Notes under the pieces: generated by a model
Seen by the model: the letters and a program-made list of their open reading frames with translations, nothing else
Told to the model about the DNA's origin: nothing
The model's database searches: none
Part shown: piece by piece, positions 48,025 through 60,789 of the stretch
How the letters are laid out: each line of letters opens with the position of its first letter
Position numbering within the stretch: position 1 is the first letter of the stretch
Program-made: the position numbers and the translations under genes
Assembly: GCA_936440205.1 (NCBI GenBank)
Contig: OW387147.1
Location: 27,367,629 to 27,431,628, forward strand
DNA length: 64,000 nt
DNA from: Lepidonotus clava
Taxonomy: Eukaryota; Annelida; Polychaeta; Phyllodocida; Polynoidae
Direction of reading: 5' to 3'

Positions 48025-48224
48025 TGTTGACACGTTGAGTACCAAACAGGAACTATTTATTTCAAGCAGAAACTTGGGCTTATACACCCCTACAACTTGT
48101 GCCAATTGGTCAATATAGGTCACATGATTGTTGTCACACCCTGTGACATCAGTTCCGGTATTATCTTTTCCATACCCAATTACTCATGATCTTGTGCACT
48201 ACCATTATTTTTGTGCTATGACAC
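48025..48224 (-). mobile_element. Possible solo-LTR-like fossil
   Basis: Read on the minus strand, this 200-bp segment starts TGTGTC and ends TCAACA. It has a TATAAG motif about halfway and an AATAAA signal some 40 bp later. That order (U3-like, TATA, polyadenylation signal, TGT...ACA ends) suits a short LTR. No 5-bp flanking duplication and no second copy are seen, so this remains weak. A 3' end of an unrelated minus-strand transcript is the alternative. Confidence 0.2.
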
Positions 48225-51200
48225 AAACACTCATTCCTAAAGGGAACCCCTTTCTATCTCATTGAACTACTCAAATAATCAAAGATATACAAGTATTAGC
48301 AGTGAACAAACAATTTGTACAAGACTATAACACTCATACTTCTAAAATTATGTCTCCAAAGGCTCGTACTAACAGATTCATGCATCACACCATCTTAAAG
48401 CTCACACTTTCTCTATCTTTTGATATAGGCTGCATGGAAATAGGCCTTGAGTTGTGGACATAAAGGAATTTTAGACTGATTTTTCACCTCATTTTTTGAA
48501 TATGGAAACAGCTCGAGTGCCTGATTATACATGTTATGGCGTCCTTGGCTGGTTGCATTACGAGGGTTTGATGGATCCTTGGACCTAGTAACCACGGATC
48601 TTTAGTTTAGTTAGTCACGTCAGCCGTTATCTACACTTCTTAGAATAATAATGAAGAAGCCAGCGGTCAAACAGGAGGTTAGAATACGAATGAAGTCTAA
48701 TAGATAATTAGTATTCATTGAATTTGTTAAATATGTATATCATGAATATGCGATAACACCAAAGTGAACAATAATGTTTATTAAATGATCACCTCCCCAC
48801 CGACAAGCCTCTCGACCTCATGTTCCTCGTATTTCTGATTCTATTAGTACAGTGTTATTGTGTTACTAGATTCTCCTTATTAACGTGCTTCTTTTCTATT
48901 GTCTATTTTATATTTTCATGCAATAATGCCCCAGCGAGACGGCTTGAATATAATGACAATGCTTTACCATTTTTTCTATTGGCTCTGTTCCCAAACATGA
49001 CATAATGGGAAGACAAAAAGAAGACCATTGTATTACAACTGAAAGCCGGGGCTCCATTGTATTCTTCTCATAAGCAGTAGTAATACTCGTAATTAAAATA
49101 ACAAAAAGATGGAGCTTTTTTCTCTTTCCTGAAAACTTTCTCCATGGCGTTCGGGGGGAAATGTAATTACATTTCTGATGTCATGTGGATATTTATTGAG
49201 AGACTCAAAGACAAAAACGACTGCTTTTCCAGGACAGAGTTTGTGTTTGGACTTTGTCTCTTTTTATTTTCAGATTATTCTGTTTGGGCGTTTCGTTAGT
49301 GATGCATTGGGTAACTGGTTTGTAATATGTTCGCCAAGGTCAGCTTAATATTTTGTAGTCCATTTGGGACTGAAATTGAATTATTAAACAAAGAGAAATT
49401 CAGTTTTAAAATGTGAATAAGTGTGTTCAAAGCACACAACTGTGCCTTAAGTTGAAAAATAACAGCAAATGTAATTTTGTAGTTGCTCTGGATCTTAAAG
49501 CTTGAAGTATTAAGGGGTACTATCGATTGAAGCCTGCCCCTATGTGGCCGCAGTTAAGAACATAAGGGGATAGAGGGGGCACCCCTAATTTATCCAAATA
49601 ATGAATAAGAAATAGATTAGAAAAAATAGTTTCATCCTATCTTTGTCCCTTTAGACCCATGTAAACATCATCCACTTCTTTTGATGGTAGTTATACCTTA
49701 TTCCGGCAGGAGTTGAGTGGTTTTCCAAAGCCCCATACTAACCGATGTGATCTGCCATTTGCCGGTCGTGTATAAGAGTAATCGCCATAAGTGTGTGCAA
49801 GACAAATGTAAAATTAAGGTAGACCTGAATCTCTTTCCACATGCTCTCGAGTTTCGGCCAAGGGGCGGCCAATATAAATTGCGGCCGACAAAACAACATG
49901 TATAAGGAAGTGTTTTTCCTTTTTTCCCCTTTTTCTAATCATACTTTACCTACCATTAAACATCAGCATCTGACATAACAAGCATGCAAATCATTAGTTG
50001 TACTTATTTACCTATGTGCACTTAGTGCACAGATTGATAAGGCCTGGCCTGCGTGGGGCTATATAGGGAGAGAGGCAGACAAGGAGTGTCTCGTGGAGAA
50101 TAGGGGCTTGGGACTCCTGTGGCCCATTGCAAAATGACATTTCGTAACAGCACACGCTTAAGGTTAACTTTAAGAACGGTTGTGTAACAGCACGAGGTTG
50201 TGCTGCTTAAAAAGAACTGATATCTGTTTCTACTGGATCAAATGAAATTCTGTGAATTGATGTAAAAAGGGTAAAAAGGTTTTTTTAGTGTCAAAATGTG
50301 TGCTGTTACGATCAAAGTAACAATGAAATGTTGCGTTGTTTTATTATTTTCGTTTTTACGAATTCCATTGTGCAACGGGCCACTGGCGCAGCTAGGCCTG
50401 GTTGAAGAGATGGTGGGGAGGGGTTCGTGGTACGAAATGTTTTGAGTGGCTTCTCGGGCCTGTCCTAGAGGGTTACTAATTTGAGGTATCACCTTCCCAA
50501 TACTTGCCTGTTCGTCCATTCTCAGGTGTTATCAACCATCACCGTTCTTCATACCCAAGTAAAGAATGACCAATAAGAAGGTGTAAGAAGATGCCTTTTA
50601 TAGCACACCTATAAGTCATGTGACGAGTAACACATAGCTCAACAGGACACCCATCAAGATGATGGTGACATCTATCATGACAGTAAATAAATAATAACAG
50701 TTTCTGGGATTTCCAGCCTTATGGAAATGCCTATTCATGGCTCTAGAGGCTTTATTTAACTTAGAAATCATGAAAATAAGAAAAATAAGCTAAATGCATG
50801 CTATAAATGAAATTTTTCATAGTTTTCATTTCTGGAGAAAAAATTTGGATTTTTTGGATTTTGTTGCCATGGTAACTGGAATGCTTATAGAATGTCCAAT
50901 ACCGCTGACACTACAGCTATGCAAATGTTGGTTTCCATGGTAACCATGGAACAAAATTAAGTTTTCAATATTTGAAATTCTGAATCAAGGGACTACTTGG
51001 CCATATTCAGCGAAAAACAGATTCTGAATATCTTAAATAGAAAGGAAATGGCAGTATATTTCCTGAAATCATATTTGGGATTTCAATTTTTGGCCTAGAT
51101 TATCTATAAGTTATATCTTTATAAATACCAAAGACTGGTCAATTTAAGCGTATTTATCATGTCCGACCTTTGTGTCTTCAAATTGACATAACTTTTTTTC

Positions 51201-54200
51201 TAATAAGAATATTGATCTAATTTTTTCAGTATTAGATTCTCCAAGACACCATCTTAATTTAATATTCCAGGCCATAAGACTGCTTTTCGCAGAGGACGTC
51301 AATAATTACCATTATCTATGATAATCTGTGCCTTTCTGGCATTATTACTTCGAGACTATGTGTCAATATTACTTTGAGTCAGCATCTAAAACATTAAAAT
51401 AATTGAAACAAAGGTACAGAAGTAAAAAGATAGCATGCACATGTATATATTTCTATAATGGAAAACCTGAAGTTGCCCCATTATATACATTATACCTACT
51501 CCCTAGCCTATAGCTCTTGGTTCAAACAGTGAACGCTCGGAATTGAGTAAAATGAGGGTGGTAGGTATGAGACCCTAGAGCTACATTTTACAAAAAAATA
51601 AATTGAAATCGGTGTAAATAAATCGCGAAATTGCGTCAAGAGATGTTTCAAAGGGAATTTTCCGGAACCAAAATCCTATTGCGTCAATCACCGAATTTTA
51701 AAAAGCGGACTTGTCAAATCGTCCGTATAAATACTGGATCTTGATTAGCAAGATTAATCTTTAAACACACAAATAACCATCCTAATGGTTTGGTCAGAGT
51801 ACCAAGAAGTATTAGCCTTTTTACTCTGAATCAAGAAAATGAAGCCAATAGCCAAAACTTCACGGACCTTCTCTCGACAGAAACGAGAAAATGCGAGATT
51901 TCGCGGGAAGTCAGACGTTCATTCGTCCGCATTAACAAACCGTCTAATATGCCAGGCGATTTTCGAAATGTGGAAATCGTGCCACTTTCATTTATTTGTG
52001 GTAAGGCAAAACGATGACGATGTCCAGAAAAAGTCCCTTCCTTTGATAACTCGTGGATTTCCACCATAGGACACGTAGAACAGTGGGCTTCGGCTTGGAT
52101 CAGAAAGGACGTCACGGTGATAATTAGTTGCTCAACTTTGGGATTTCTTTTCAATCAATCGAAACAAGTCTAATTGTTAACGTCCAATTTCTATTTTTCT
52201 ATTCTTGCAATTTAGGAGACTATCTGTTTTAGTACTACGGTAAGGCGTTTTTATTAATAGAACTCACTAATTTGTTGTCCTTTTGCAGCTTCTAGGCCTA
52301 GTTCAATAGATATGTTGTTAAAGCGAGACAAGAATATAAGCCATATATCTAAATAATGCAATCACGTTTAAGAAGTTTAGATTATCATTAGCCTTCATGA
52401 ATATATGTATGGTGGACAACGTTGCAGAACAATCGGAGATAGTTCAGGGAAGCATCAGCAACCTGGAATAAAACATTTTGATTTACATCCGATGAGATTT
52501 TCAGAAGCAGGAAATGAAGCAAGTTCTCTAATTTTGAGCCAGTGTGATATTAGGATCATCTAGAATTCTATACAGGAGCTGTAATTTTGAAAACGTCGTG
52601 TCAAAACCAAAAGGCAAGCAAACTAATCTCCATTGGAAATTGTTTTTCATCGTCACTCTCATAGCAGGAAGGAAGTGTATTAAAGTAAAACCTTGAAGAA
52701 AATGAAAGATTCCGAGGTGTTGCCATTTGGTGATGCAAGGTTGGGAAGCAACAATGGCAACGTCCGTGATATTTCAGTTTGTTTAAGGACAATGGCGCCA
52801 TTTTCCAGATATCTAAAAATTGAAAGTTTTCAATCTTTTTCAAATTTTGCAGAAATACTCAATAATATATGCATGATTCAGATATGAAATAGGACATTTG
52901 CCAATAAGAATTTTTTTTAGAGATATTGATGGTGAAACAGGACTAATTATCAAGAGATTTTGCAAATGCTAAAAAACGATTTTGGCCATGAAAACTACAA
53001 TTCCTCCTTATCTCTTTAGATATAGGTCCTATAAAGGTTATTATGTACCAAAATAATGGTGAAGGTATCAGGTATAACATAGGACATTCAAAATATTTTC
53101 AAACAAAATGATTTAGTGAAGTTATGGGAAAACAAACAAATACCCATTTTAAGCCATTTTCTGGTTTTGTTGTGGTTATTCAGCTCTGCTGGCCAAATTA
53201 GCATGGTGACCCCCCCCCCCCCCCTTTTTTTTTTGCTGAATTTGATAGCCTACATCCTTATGCATGTGATATTAAATTTTAGAGCAATATTCAACTTTAG
53301 AATTTTTTGTATGGAACTTTAATTTCAATTTTTTGTCACTTTTAGCTATTTCATTTTGCGTAATTTTAAGTTAAAAATATATAATACATCGTTCAATTTT
53401 ACAAGAGTCTTTCTTTCTCACTTGAGGAAACGTAAACACATTTATCAAAAGCATTAGAATGGTCATAATATTATTTCTATCAAAATAAATGGCAAATAAA
53501 GTCAAATTTCAAAATCTATTTTCTATGATGATTTTTGAACAATTAGCACATATTCAGACTACTCTAGCTGAAAAGTTTGCATGGTGACCCCTGATTATTT
53601 TTGCATTTTTGATACCTATATAGGTATAACTTTCACTGTAGAAAGTTTTAAACAAATTCTCAACACTACATCTATAATGGCGCGATTGTCCTTAATAACA
53701 AGAGCACTTTGTTAATATACTTTCGTTGGATTTATGAGCTTAAATTTTCTGCTGTTGCTGCATATTCGTCGATTTTTATATGATTTACTATAAACCTTGT
53801 GCAAACAGATTCACGTGACCTGCTTTTTGAGTTGATCATGTTATCACAGGGAAACAGGGAATACTTTGATATCAAGGCAGTCATATCATTATGTATGTAA
53901 TACCAGAAATGAATCATAGTTATTTTAGCAGAATTATTACCTTTAACAAAATCGCGCAACCACGAAAGATTTAGAAGAAATGATCGACGAAGATTTGAAA
54001 TCACATTCATAATTAATGACGTTATTTGCGTTTTCTGCAGTTACAACGCCAACATGTCCACTGGTGTGTTGCAAAAAGAAAATGTCCTGTCTCATATAAA
54101 TTATATGCATAAACCACATTAGAAAAAGCATACACACTTTGCAGAGAAAGTTTCAATATTGCGGCGTGACCTTTCACTTCGGCCGGTCTCAAGTTTCCAA

Positions 54201-54712
54201 TGTGTGCAGGGACCAATGTCATTAAGTTTCATAAGCGATTCAATGTCCATTGTAAAGCACACCACAGGAGAAACTAAACACCCACCCACTCCCGCCCTGC
54301 ACCAAAGTGTTTATGGGTCCCAGGGACTGGTGTTTCTACATGAAATAACCGGGCACCTTTCGGCCACAGTTTCCAAGGATCTACATGCCCTCTATGGTTT
54401 CTTTGCGTGAGGGCCCCTGATACTTAACCACCTACAGTTCCGTCAGTGAAAGAGAGTGTTAATGGACCGCCGTATAGGTATTACAGTCTCCTTTTCTTGT
54501 GAGCCTCTTCTCCAGTTCAGATTTGAAAAGGAAAACAGCATGATGTTGAAAAACACTACTTGTATTTTCCAGCCAGACGATTTGTTTCAGAAACACTATT
54601 TCTGCATTATGTTTTGCATATGTTATCAATTTCTCAGCACCTTGTATACATGCGAGGGCAGTAAAATGCCATCAACATTCTTACGTAACTACAGATTGAC
54701 ATTATATGTCAC
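48225..54712. other. Non-coding stretch, partly repeat-like
   Basis: No gene is recognised. The interval 50.7-51.25 kb contains two X-box-like palindromes and looks like a diverged MITE. The interval 52.88-53.65 kb is AT-rich and repeat-like, with a C15-T10 run at 53210-53234. A CpG-richer patch with open frames on both strands lies at 51.8-52.15 kb. A TATA-plus-ATG arrangement on the minus strand near 50.5-50.6 kb is listed separately. Confidence 0.45.
50593..50604 (-). promoter_or_regulatory. Candidate TATA box on the minus strand
   Basis: GCTATAAAAGGC on the minus strand is a near-ideal TATA context. The first ATG downstream is at 50519 and opens a 93-codon frame with no recognised domain. 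AAGGTGATA, a possible splice donor, lies nine codons into that frame. This could be a first exon of an unseen gene or a mobile-element promoter. Confidence 0.2.
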
Positions 54713-54716
54713 TTAA

Positions 54717-55831
54717 AGGGGCACTCCGGTGAAAAAACACATTTTTTGTGCATAGAGAATATGAAATTCCCAAACTGATGGTAAAAACGAAATGCAAATC
54801 GGATCATCGGTTCAAAAGTTATTGACCAAATAAGGGTCTATCAAGCCCTCCACTGGGGGCAGCCATTTTGTTTTTATTACCCAGCATGCACTTCACCAAC
54901 TTATCCAATTGAGGTTCCTGTTTGGGTTTGTATTATTTAAGTGTCATTTATTACTTTGCTGTGTCATACTAAGTATAATATACCAAATAACCCATTCTGT
55001 TATAATCAAAATGATGAAAACTGAGTATGGCCATAAATTTTAAACTACATAGAAACCGTAACTATGGTGTTGTTTTTCCCTAGCAACCATTTCTAAGATT
55101 TGGTATTACCATAGCAACCATCCATTTAAACATCATTAATGGTACCAGAATGCTGAAAACCCTTCACACTAAACTTATACAATGCATCCAGGTTACTAAG
55201 CAACCAATTCTGATGTTAGGTTGCTAAGCAACAGGCTGTTGCTAGGCAGAACCAATGATTACTATACTACTCCATATGAAAATTGTGGGTTGCTAGGCAA
55301 CCAGAAACAATTGATTGACTCTTAACCATTGAATTGATAATATAGTATCTTCTTTTTCATGATATATGGTTTTGGTAGGATTAAATACCTTATAAATAGC
55401 TCGATAGGGGCTGTTATTCTTTTGGTGGGGTTGCTATACATACTAATGTTGCCATGGCAACTTTATAATATTAGGATGTAAATTCCTATGAAATTCCTAT
55501 TACATAATGTGCCTCAAAGTATCTCTACTAAGGATATGAACTTTCATGATGTTCCGTTGAATAACATTTTCATAAAAGCATTCTTAAAATGAATGAAATA
55601 CTATAGCTAAGCCTACATGAATCTAAACAGGAACCACAATTTGGTTTAATGGTGAGGTGCATGCTGGGAAATCTATTCAAAATGGCTGCCCCCAGTGGGG
55701 AGCTCAGGAGAATCTTATTTCCTTAATAACTTTTGAACCGCTCATCCGATTTTGATGCTGTTTTGACTGACGACATCAGAAAAGCAAGATCTATTTACAA
55801 TTTTGTTGTAATATGTCACTGGTGTTCCCCT
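54717..55831. mobile_element. TTAA-flanked MITE with long inverted repeats and RFX-type motifs
   Basis: The 1115-bp element is flanked by TTAA on both sides (54713-54716 and 55832-55835). Its ends are AGGGGCACTCCGGTGA and the complement of AGGGGAACACCAGTGA. Imperfect inverted arms of about 214 bp (54717-54930 and 55618-55831) share GGTTCAAAAGTTATT, CACTGGGGGCAGCCATTTTG and CCCAGCATGCAC. No transposase frame exists, so it is non-autonomous. The TTAA flanks suggest piggyBac-type mobilisation, though the A/G start is less typical. The centre contains a string of GTTGCNNNGCAAC-type palindromes. Confidence 0.8.
55192..55461. promoter_or_regulatory. Cluster of RFX X-box-like palindromes in the MITE
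   Basis: GTTACTAAGCAAC (55192-55204), GTTGCTAAGCAAC (55220-55232), GTTGCTAGGCAAC (55289-55301) and GTTGCCATGGCAAC (55448-55461) lie within 270 bp. They fit the RFX consensus of two inverted GTTGCC/GTTRC half-sites. In animals RFX factors control cilium genes. Whether these copies are bound is unknown. Confidence 0.45.
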
Positions 55832-57378
55832 TTAAACTTCTGCGGACAGCGATGGACAAGGTTATTCAAAATCTCAAGTGACTTTTAAACCTGTATTATC
55901 ATCGTCTTATAGCTGGACTTGTAAAATGGCAAAACACTATCCAGAGGTGTTTTCATAACCAAATAGGAAAGATGTGTGAGTTTGTATATGCTGTTTACAG
56001 GAGATTTCAGCGCTGCCCATACGGGCAACGTCACCTCCACATGCACTTCTACGTGCCCGACATGATTGCGTGGATAAAGATTGTTGCATACACGTCATTG
56101 ATTTATGATAACATGAGTAGTACATTATGTCGCTCAAGATTATGGCGCTGTCTATACATAAAACGTCATTTCAAAAAGCTCTACTATCTAAGCGACAATA
56201 TCACGTCGATTGACTTTATTCATGGTTATGCAAGTAGTGTATGGAAATGGGAATTCGAAGTCTGATACATTAGTAGGTCAAACTATACAGGCGACATTAC
56301 TTATATTGTGTGAACTATATTGTCGATATCACGTGTAAAGCACTTTGGTGTACATAACCTTTAAAAATGATGTTAGAAATTGAAAAAAAAATGTTAAGGG
56401 TCTATAAATAAAATTGTTTGATATCTAAACACATGAAATTTAAATCTAAACATTCATTAAGATATCTAACATTTTAACAGAAGTTTAATTAAGTACTATA
56501 TGAAAAGGTAACTTTGACTCTTGTCGTGTACATAGTTTATTGTGCAATCAATGAATCATACCGCAAGGTTGCTGTGCATGCATGTACATGAGTTTGGGGT
56601 GTATTTAAGAAAATTGTGTTTTGCAACAGCAAGTTCAAACCTTTTTAAGGTTTCCGTGTGCCCACATGAAACGTTGTAGCTCTGGTGGTTGTTCTGAGGT
56701 ACCTCACAGAATGAGCAATGCACACGTTTTGAAATACATATATATACCTCTGTTTCCACAATGGCAAGTAAAATAGTCCGTTCACCTTCCAGGTTTAGTT
56801 TTCGATATGTGCAGCCTAAATTTGATCAATAATAATATCATAGTATAACATCTCTCCCTACGGATAATTCAGCCAAAGGTCATTGACGGAAAATGCTCGC
56901 AAATGCACCGCCTCCACCTTCCCCCAATTTCTCAAATTCCGCCGCTGCATTCTCTCTGGTGCCAAAACTTCTGCTATGTAAGTTGTTTTCTTGCCACCAG
57001 TAGGTCAATATCACTGCGCGGGGAAGCGGCAAATCAGCAGTTGGTTCACGACTAGATCACCAGAAAACAGGCAAACATGTTGGTCCGGATGGGGCAAATT
57101 GGTACAAGTGAACCTCCCCATCATGCTTAGAGTACAAAGATCGTTCACGGGACAAGAGGGTCAAAGCGGATCGATGGCCTTGAGGCACGCCATGGAATGT
57201 AAAACAGGGGCATCCCTGGTCAACAGATAGAGCGATAATGGGTGCAAGCTGCGCATGGTCGTTTTATTGCCATCTACCAGAGGGAGTTCTGATTTCCCTG
57301 GCACATGCGCCCTTGGAGGATCCGCCTTCAGACACAATTACACTAATCCGAGGTCACGTGAGCCCCTGAGGCCAATTC

Positions 57379-57397
57379 TCACCAGGGGGCGCCCCCT
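57379..57397 (+). promoter_or_regulatory. CTCF-like site within a perfect palindrome
   Basis: TCACCAGGGGGCGCC matches the bilaterian CTCF core CCASYAGRKGGCRSY at all but its first base. It overlaps a perfect 14-bp palindrome AGGGGGCGCCCCCT at 57384-57397. A weaker CTACCAGAGGGAG match lies about 100 bp upstream, near 57277. CTCF and its motif are conserved across bilaterians, and binding here is inferred only. Confidence 0.4.
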
Positions 57398-60300
57398 ACT
57401 CTGTTACTATTATCTTCCGATCTCTGTGATGTATGGGTTATTGAATTGATGGTAGTTCACACCTATATTGACTATGTTTATTTGACATCGAGTACCTTTG
57501 TTTCTATAGGCCTATGTCTATATAAAAGACCACTCTAAGCTGGATAAGTAAGTTGACGTATACTTTACACATTGCATCTTAATACGCACACACCCACACA
57601 CAGAAAGGACACTGGAGGCAGAGGATAGGAGAGCGCGATATGGCCACCTATCATGGAAAAGGCTATAAATATACTGTAGATTTTCCTCCTTATCAGATCG
57701 TGATATTTGGAGAGTTACTAGATCTTATATTTTGACGATTTCTTTTACATCGGAATGTACAGGTATGCTCATTGAACCGTTGGTTTTCGCCTCTAATGTC
57801 TACTGAACTAATGTGAGTCTGTTAAAACAAGAATTTGCATTCAATATTCCCCTGTTGACATCATAATTATGGCTCCGGGACAACAATTGAATATGAAGTC
57901 ATTGATAAAAAATGATAATTCTCCAGTGTTATTACTACCAGTGCCAAGGTACCGGAAACTGCCTACCCCTCGTCTGCAATACATCAGTGGCTTCATGTGG
58001 AATTTTAATCAGTACTACTCAAATTATTCACCGATAAAAGACCATCTCATGTTCACTTTTCCTCAATTAATTTTACTTCCACCTCGTTGCCAACGGCGTC
58101 GGACAATTTAACTTGCGTCAAGTGGCAATGTGAAGTGGAAAATTGGGTTAATTTCTCCTCTAGGTGTCCTGCCTTGATCGAAGATGTGGGTAAAATGAGG
58201 ACATCTATTATACATCGGACGCGTCCAGACTGCAGACTCCGGTACAGACTGCCTTTTGGAGACGGCTCACACTGGTCCTATAACAAAGATCGTTTTGTTC
58301 AAATAAGATATTTGACTTTGTTAAGGTGATTTTTAGACTTGAGATCCCTTGTTGTATAGCCATGTGTTATGTTAAAGAGTAATGACTGGCAAAATCTAAT
58401 CTTAAAACGTTTTTGTGAGAAATGCCCTTACAAATTTGCTACTGTGGAATGCATTCTTTTTTTTCCAGTTTTATCAATAGACCATTTTCTTTCAACCTCC
58501 CCCATTTTATATAATTACGAAGAGATTCAATGCAGTGCACAGGTGCAGTAGATTTATAAATAGGAGCAAGAGGGTAGAGGAGGGATATAGACATGGAAAC
58601 AGATGTCCATACTGCCCGTTAAAAGTCAAAGAGTCGATTATAGACAAAGATATCATGTTATAGGAGTACTTTGCAAGTTAATATTGACAATTTCCAAGCA
58701 CCTTGTATTAACTGTTTCGACACTGCAGGAATAACTGAAAGCCGCTTACATTTGGGATTATATTCCTCAACATTACAGATCCCATACAATCCCTTTTTTC
58801 GATATGCCTAATTTCACATCCATACAATTGCGCATCAGAATAAGTTTTATTTTATTAACACCGACTAGAAGTAAATAAAACTTTTATGATTGTATTCACA
58901 GGCTCAGTAGAGCATTGAACAACGTCTATGAGACTGTGTGTCCTTTTTGAGTAGCACGGAAGAAACCACCAAGTCATCAGTGTAGATTCATAGAAACATC
59001 AATCCGAATTATCACCGGCGAATTGAATCAGCGGAAAGACAATATTCGTTCGGCATTGTGCAAGGCTCACTGGAAACGAGTTTAAAAATCGATATTCACA
59101 CTACATGAAAATTCAATCAGAGCAACCCACTCTGCGTCCAAATTAAAAGGTAAAAGTGGGCTGTCGCCTCCTCCTCTGCCGCCCATCCAGTCCTTATTAA
59201 ATCGAACATTAGCCACTAATACAGAGTTGGTTAAGAAAGTAATGAGGCGCCAAGAAAAGAACTAGAACTAGCTCATTATATTTAGTTAAAGGCGTACGCT
59301 TTTGTCAAATTAGAATCTTTCAGTTCTTGATAACCTATTTGACTGCGTAAAGTATTTAGTTGTGTGCGTCATTTTATTTTGAGTGTTAATGTACCGTCTT
59401 TTCTTTAATTTTCATAATTGATTAGGGCAGTGGTAAGGAAGAAATCTAATCTTAGGATCACAAGTCCGCCTTAACAATTACATTAAATTTCCGTGTGAGT
59501 ACGTTTATTTGATATTGCCATTCACACGAATGGTGTATAGTCAATTACGTTTTTTTTATGTTCTGATCTTTGGCTTCAGTGTTACATAGATCTATCACTT
59601 ATTCGAGAAAGGTGTGTATGTGTTTAAATACATAATTATATCATTTCATAATATGCCGGTTGCTTTTGAAGTGAGGTAAGAGTCTATTGGTGTAATGTTA
59701 TAAAGGATTATGAGACTGATGAATAAAGAAACATTACCTGCTGAAACAGCACATTTTAAATTATCCAGGCTTTTCAAAATATATGTTAATTCATCCTTGT
59801 AAAGTAAACTTCCACGGAAAATCACCTGTCATGATAAAACAGCATAGCCAAATGAAATGATAAGATAATACAGAAATCGATAGCAGCTTTTCGTTGGCAA
59901 TTTGATGAAAATATAAGGTTATTCACGAAAATTAATTTGTGTGTTAAAAGAAACAATAACAAAATCATATTCCATCTTTATTGCCTATGATATGATCGCT
60001 GTGGTTCATTTGAATCTAAAAATTTGTTATGCATGTTCCCAACTAATCTGGATTTGGAATACGTAATTGTACATCGCATGTTGCCTTCTGGCAAATGATA
60101 GCTGTTTTTTGGGCGAGCTAATAGTGTCGAGAAACTGTTTTGTCCTTACGAAATGCCGCTGTCATGGCTAAGACAATTCACTCTAGCTGAAATAATGATG
60201 GAGCCACTGGCTTGCTGGATGATACTTGCAACTTTTAAATGTTTCTGAAAAACATAATGATATTTTGTTCATGCATTCCTTCCCATTATCGGAACTGTCA

Positions 60301-60777
60301 TTTTTCAGAAACATTTAGTCTTGATGTTTTGGGATAAGAATAAACGTACATCATTTATATTTTGACCCCCAAAAAAATCCTTCCTTTGTTTTGATGAACA
60401 TAAAGCCTAGATAACTGTTCTTGGGCTGAGAAAAATGTCGAAGCCAATGAGTCAAAACGGAGATTATCTTTTCATCAAAAAGGTACTGATATATACGGAA
60501 ACACGAAATATCTATATTTCACGGCTAGCTGATGATATAGTAAATAGGATAATAACAATAACGATTATTATTAATAACAAGTAACAAGTGTGGTTGATTT
60601 GGACGATATAAATATATTAAATATTTATTAAAACATCCTCCTATTTACAATCAGCTAAAAATTAAAATTGAGGTGTTGTCTGAGCGATGGTAGGCGAGCA
60701 ACTGGTTCGAAATCGTTGGCTCGGCGATTTTTATAGTCAGGTGACAACAGATCGCCGTTGCTATGGCGATGGGGGGC

Positions 60778-60789
60778 GATGACGTCATC
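60778..60789. promoter_or_regulatory. CRE palindrome GATGACGTCATC
   Basis: A perfect 12-bp palindrome containing the CREB/ATF site TGACGTCA lies in a CpG-richer stretch. An E-box-like CAGGTG lies about 40 bp upstream and a GTTGCTATGG RFX-like half-site about 20 bp upstream. It is plausibly an enhancer or promoter patch, and no adjacent gene is visible. Confidence 0.35.

Noticed and set aside
52880-53650. Tandem duplication sharing GCATGGTGACCCC and TAGGACATT strings
   Set aside because: The shared strings are short and the rest does not align by eye, so I cannot define a repeat unit.
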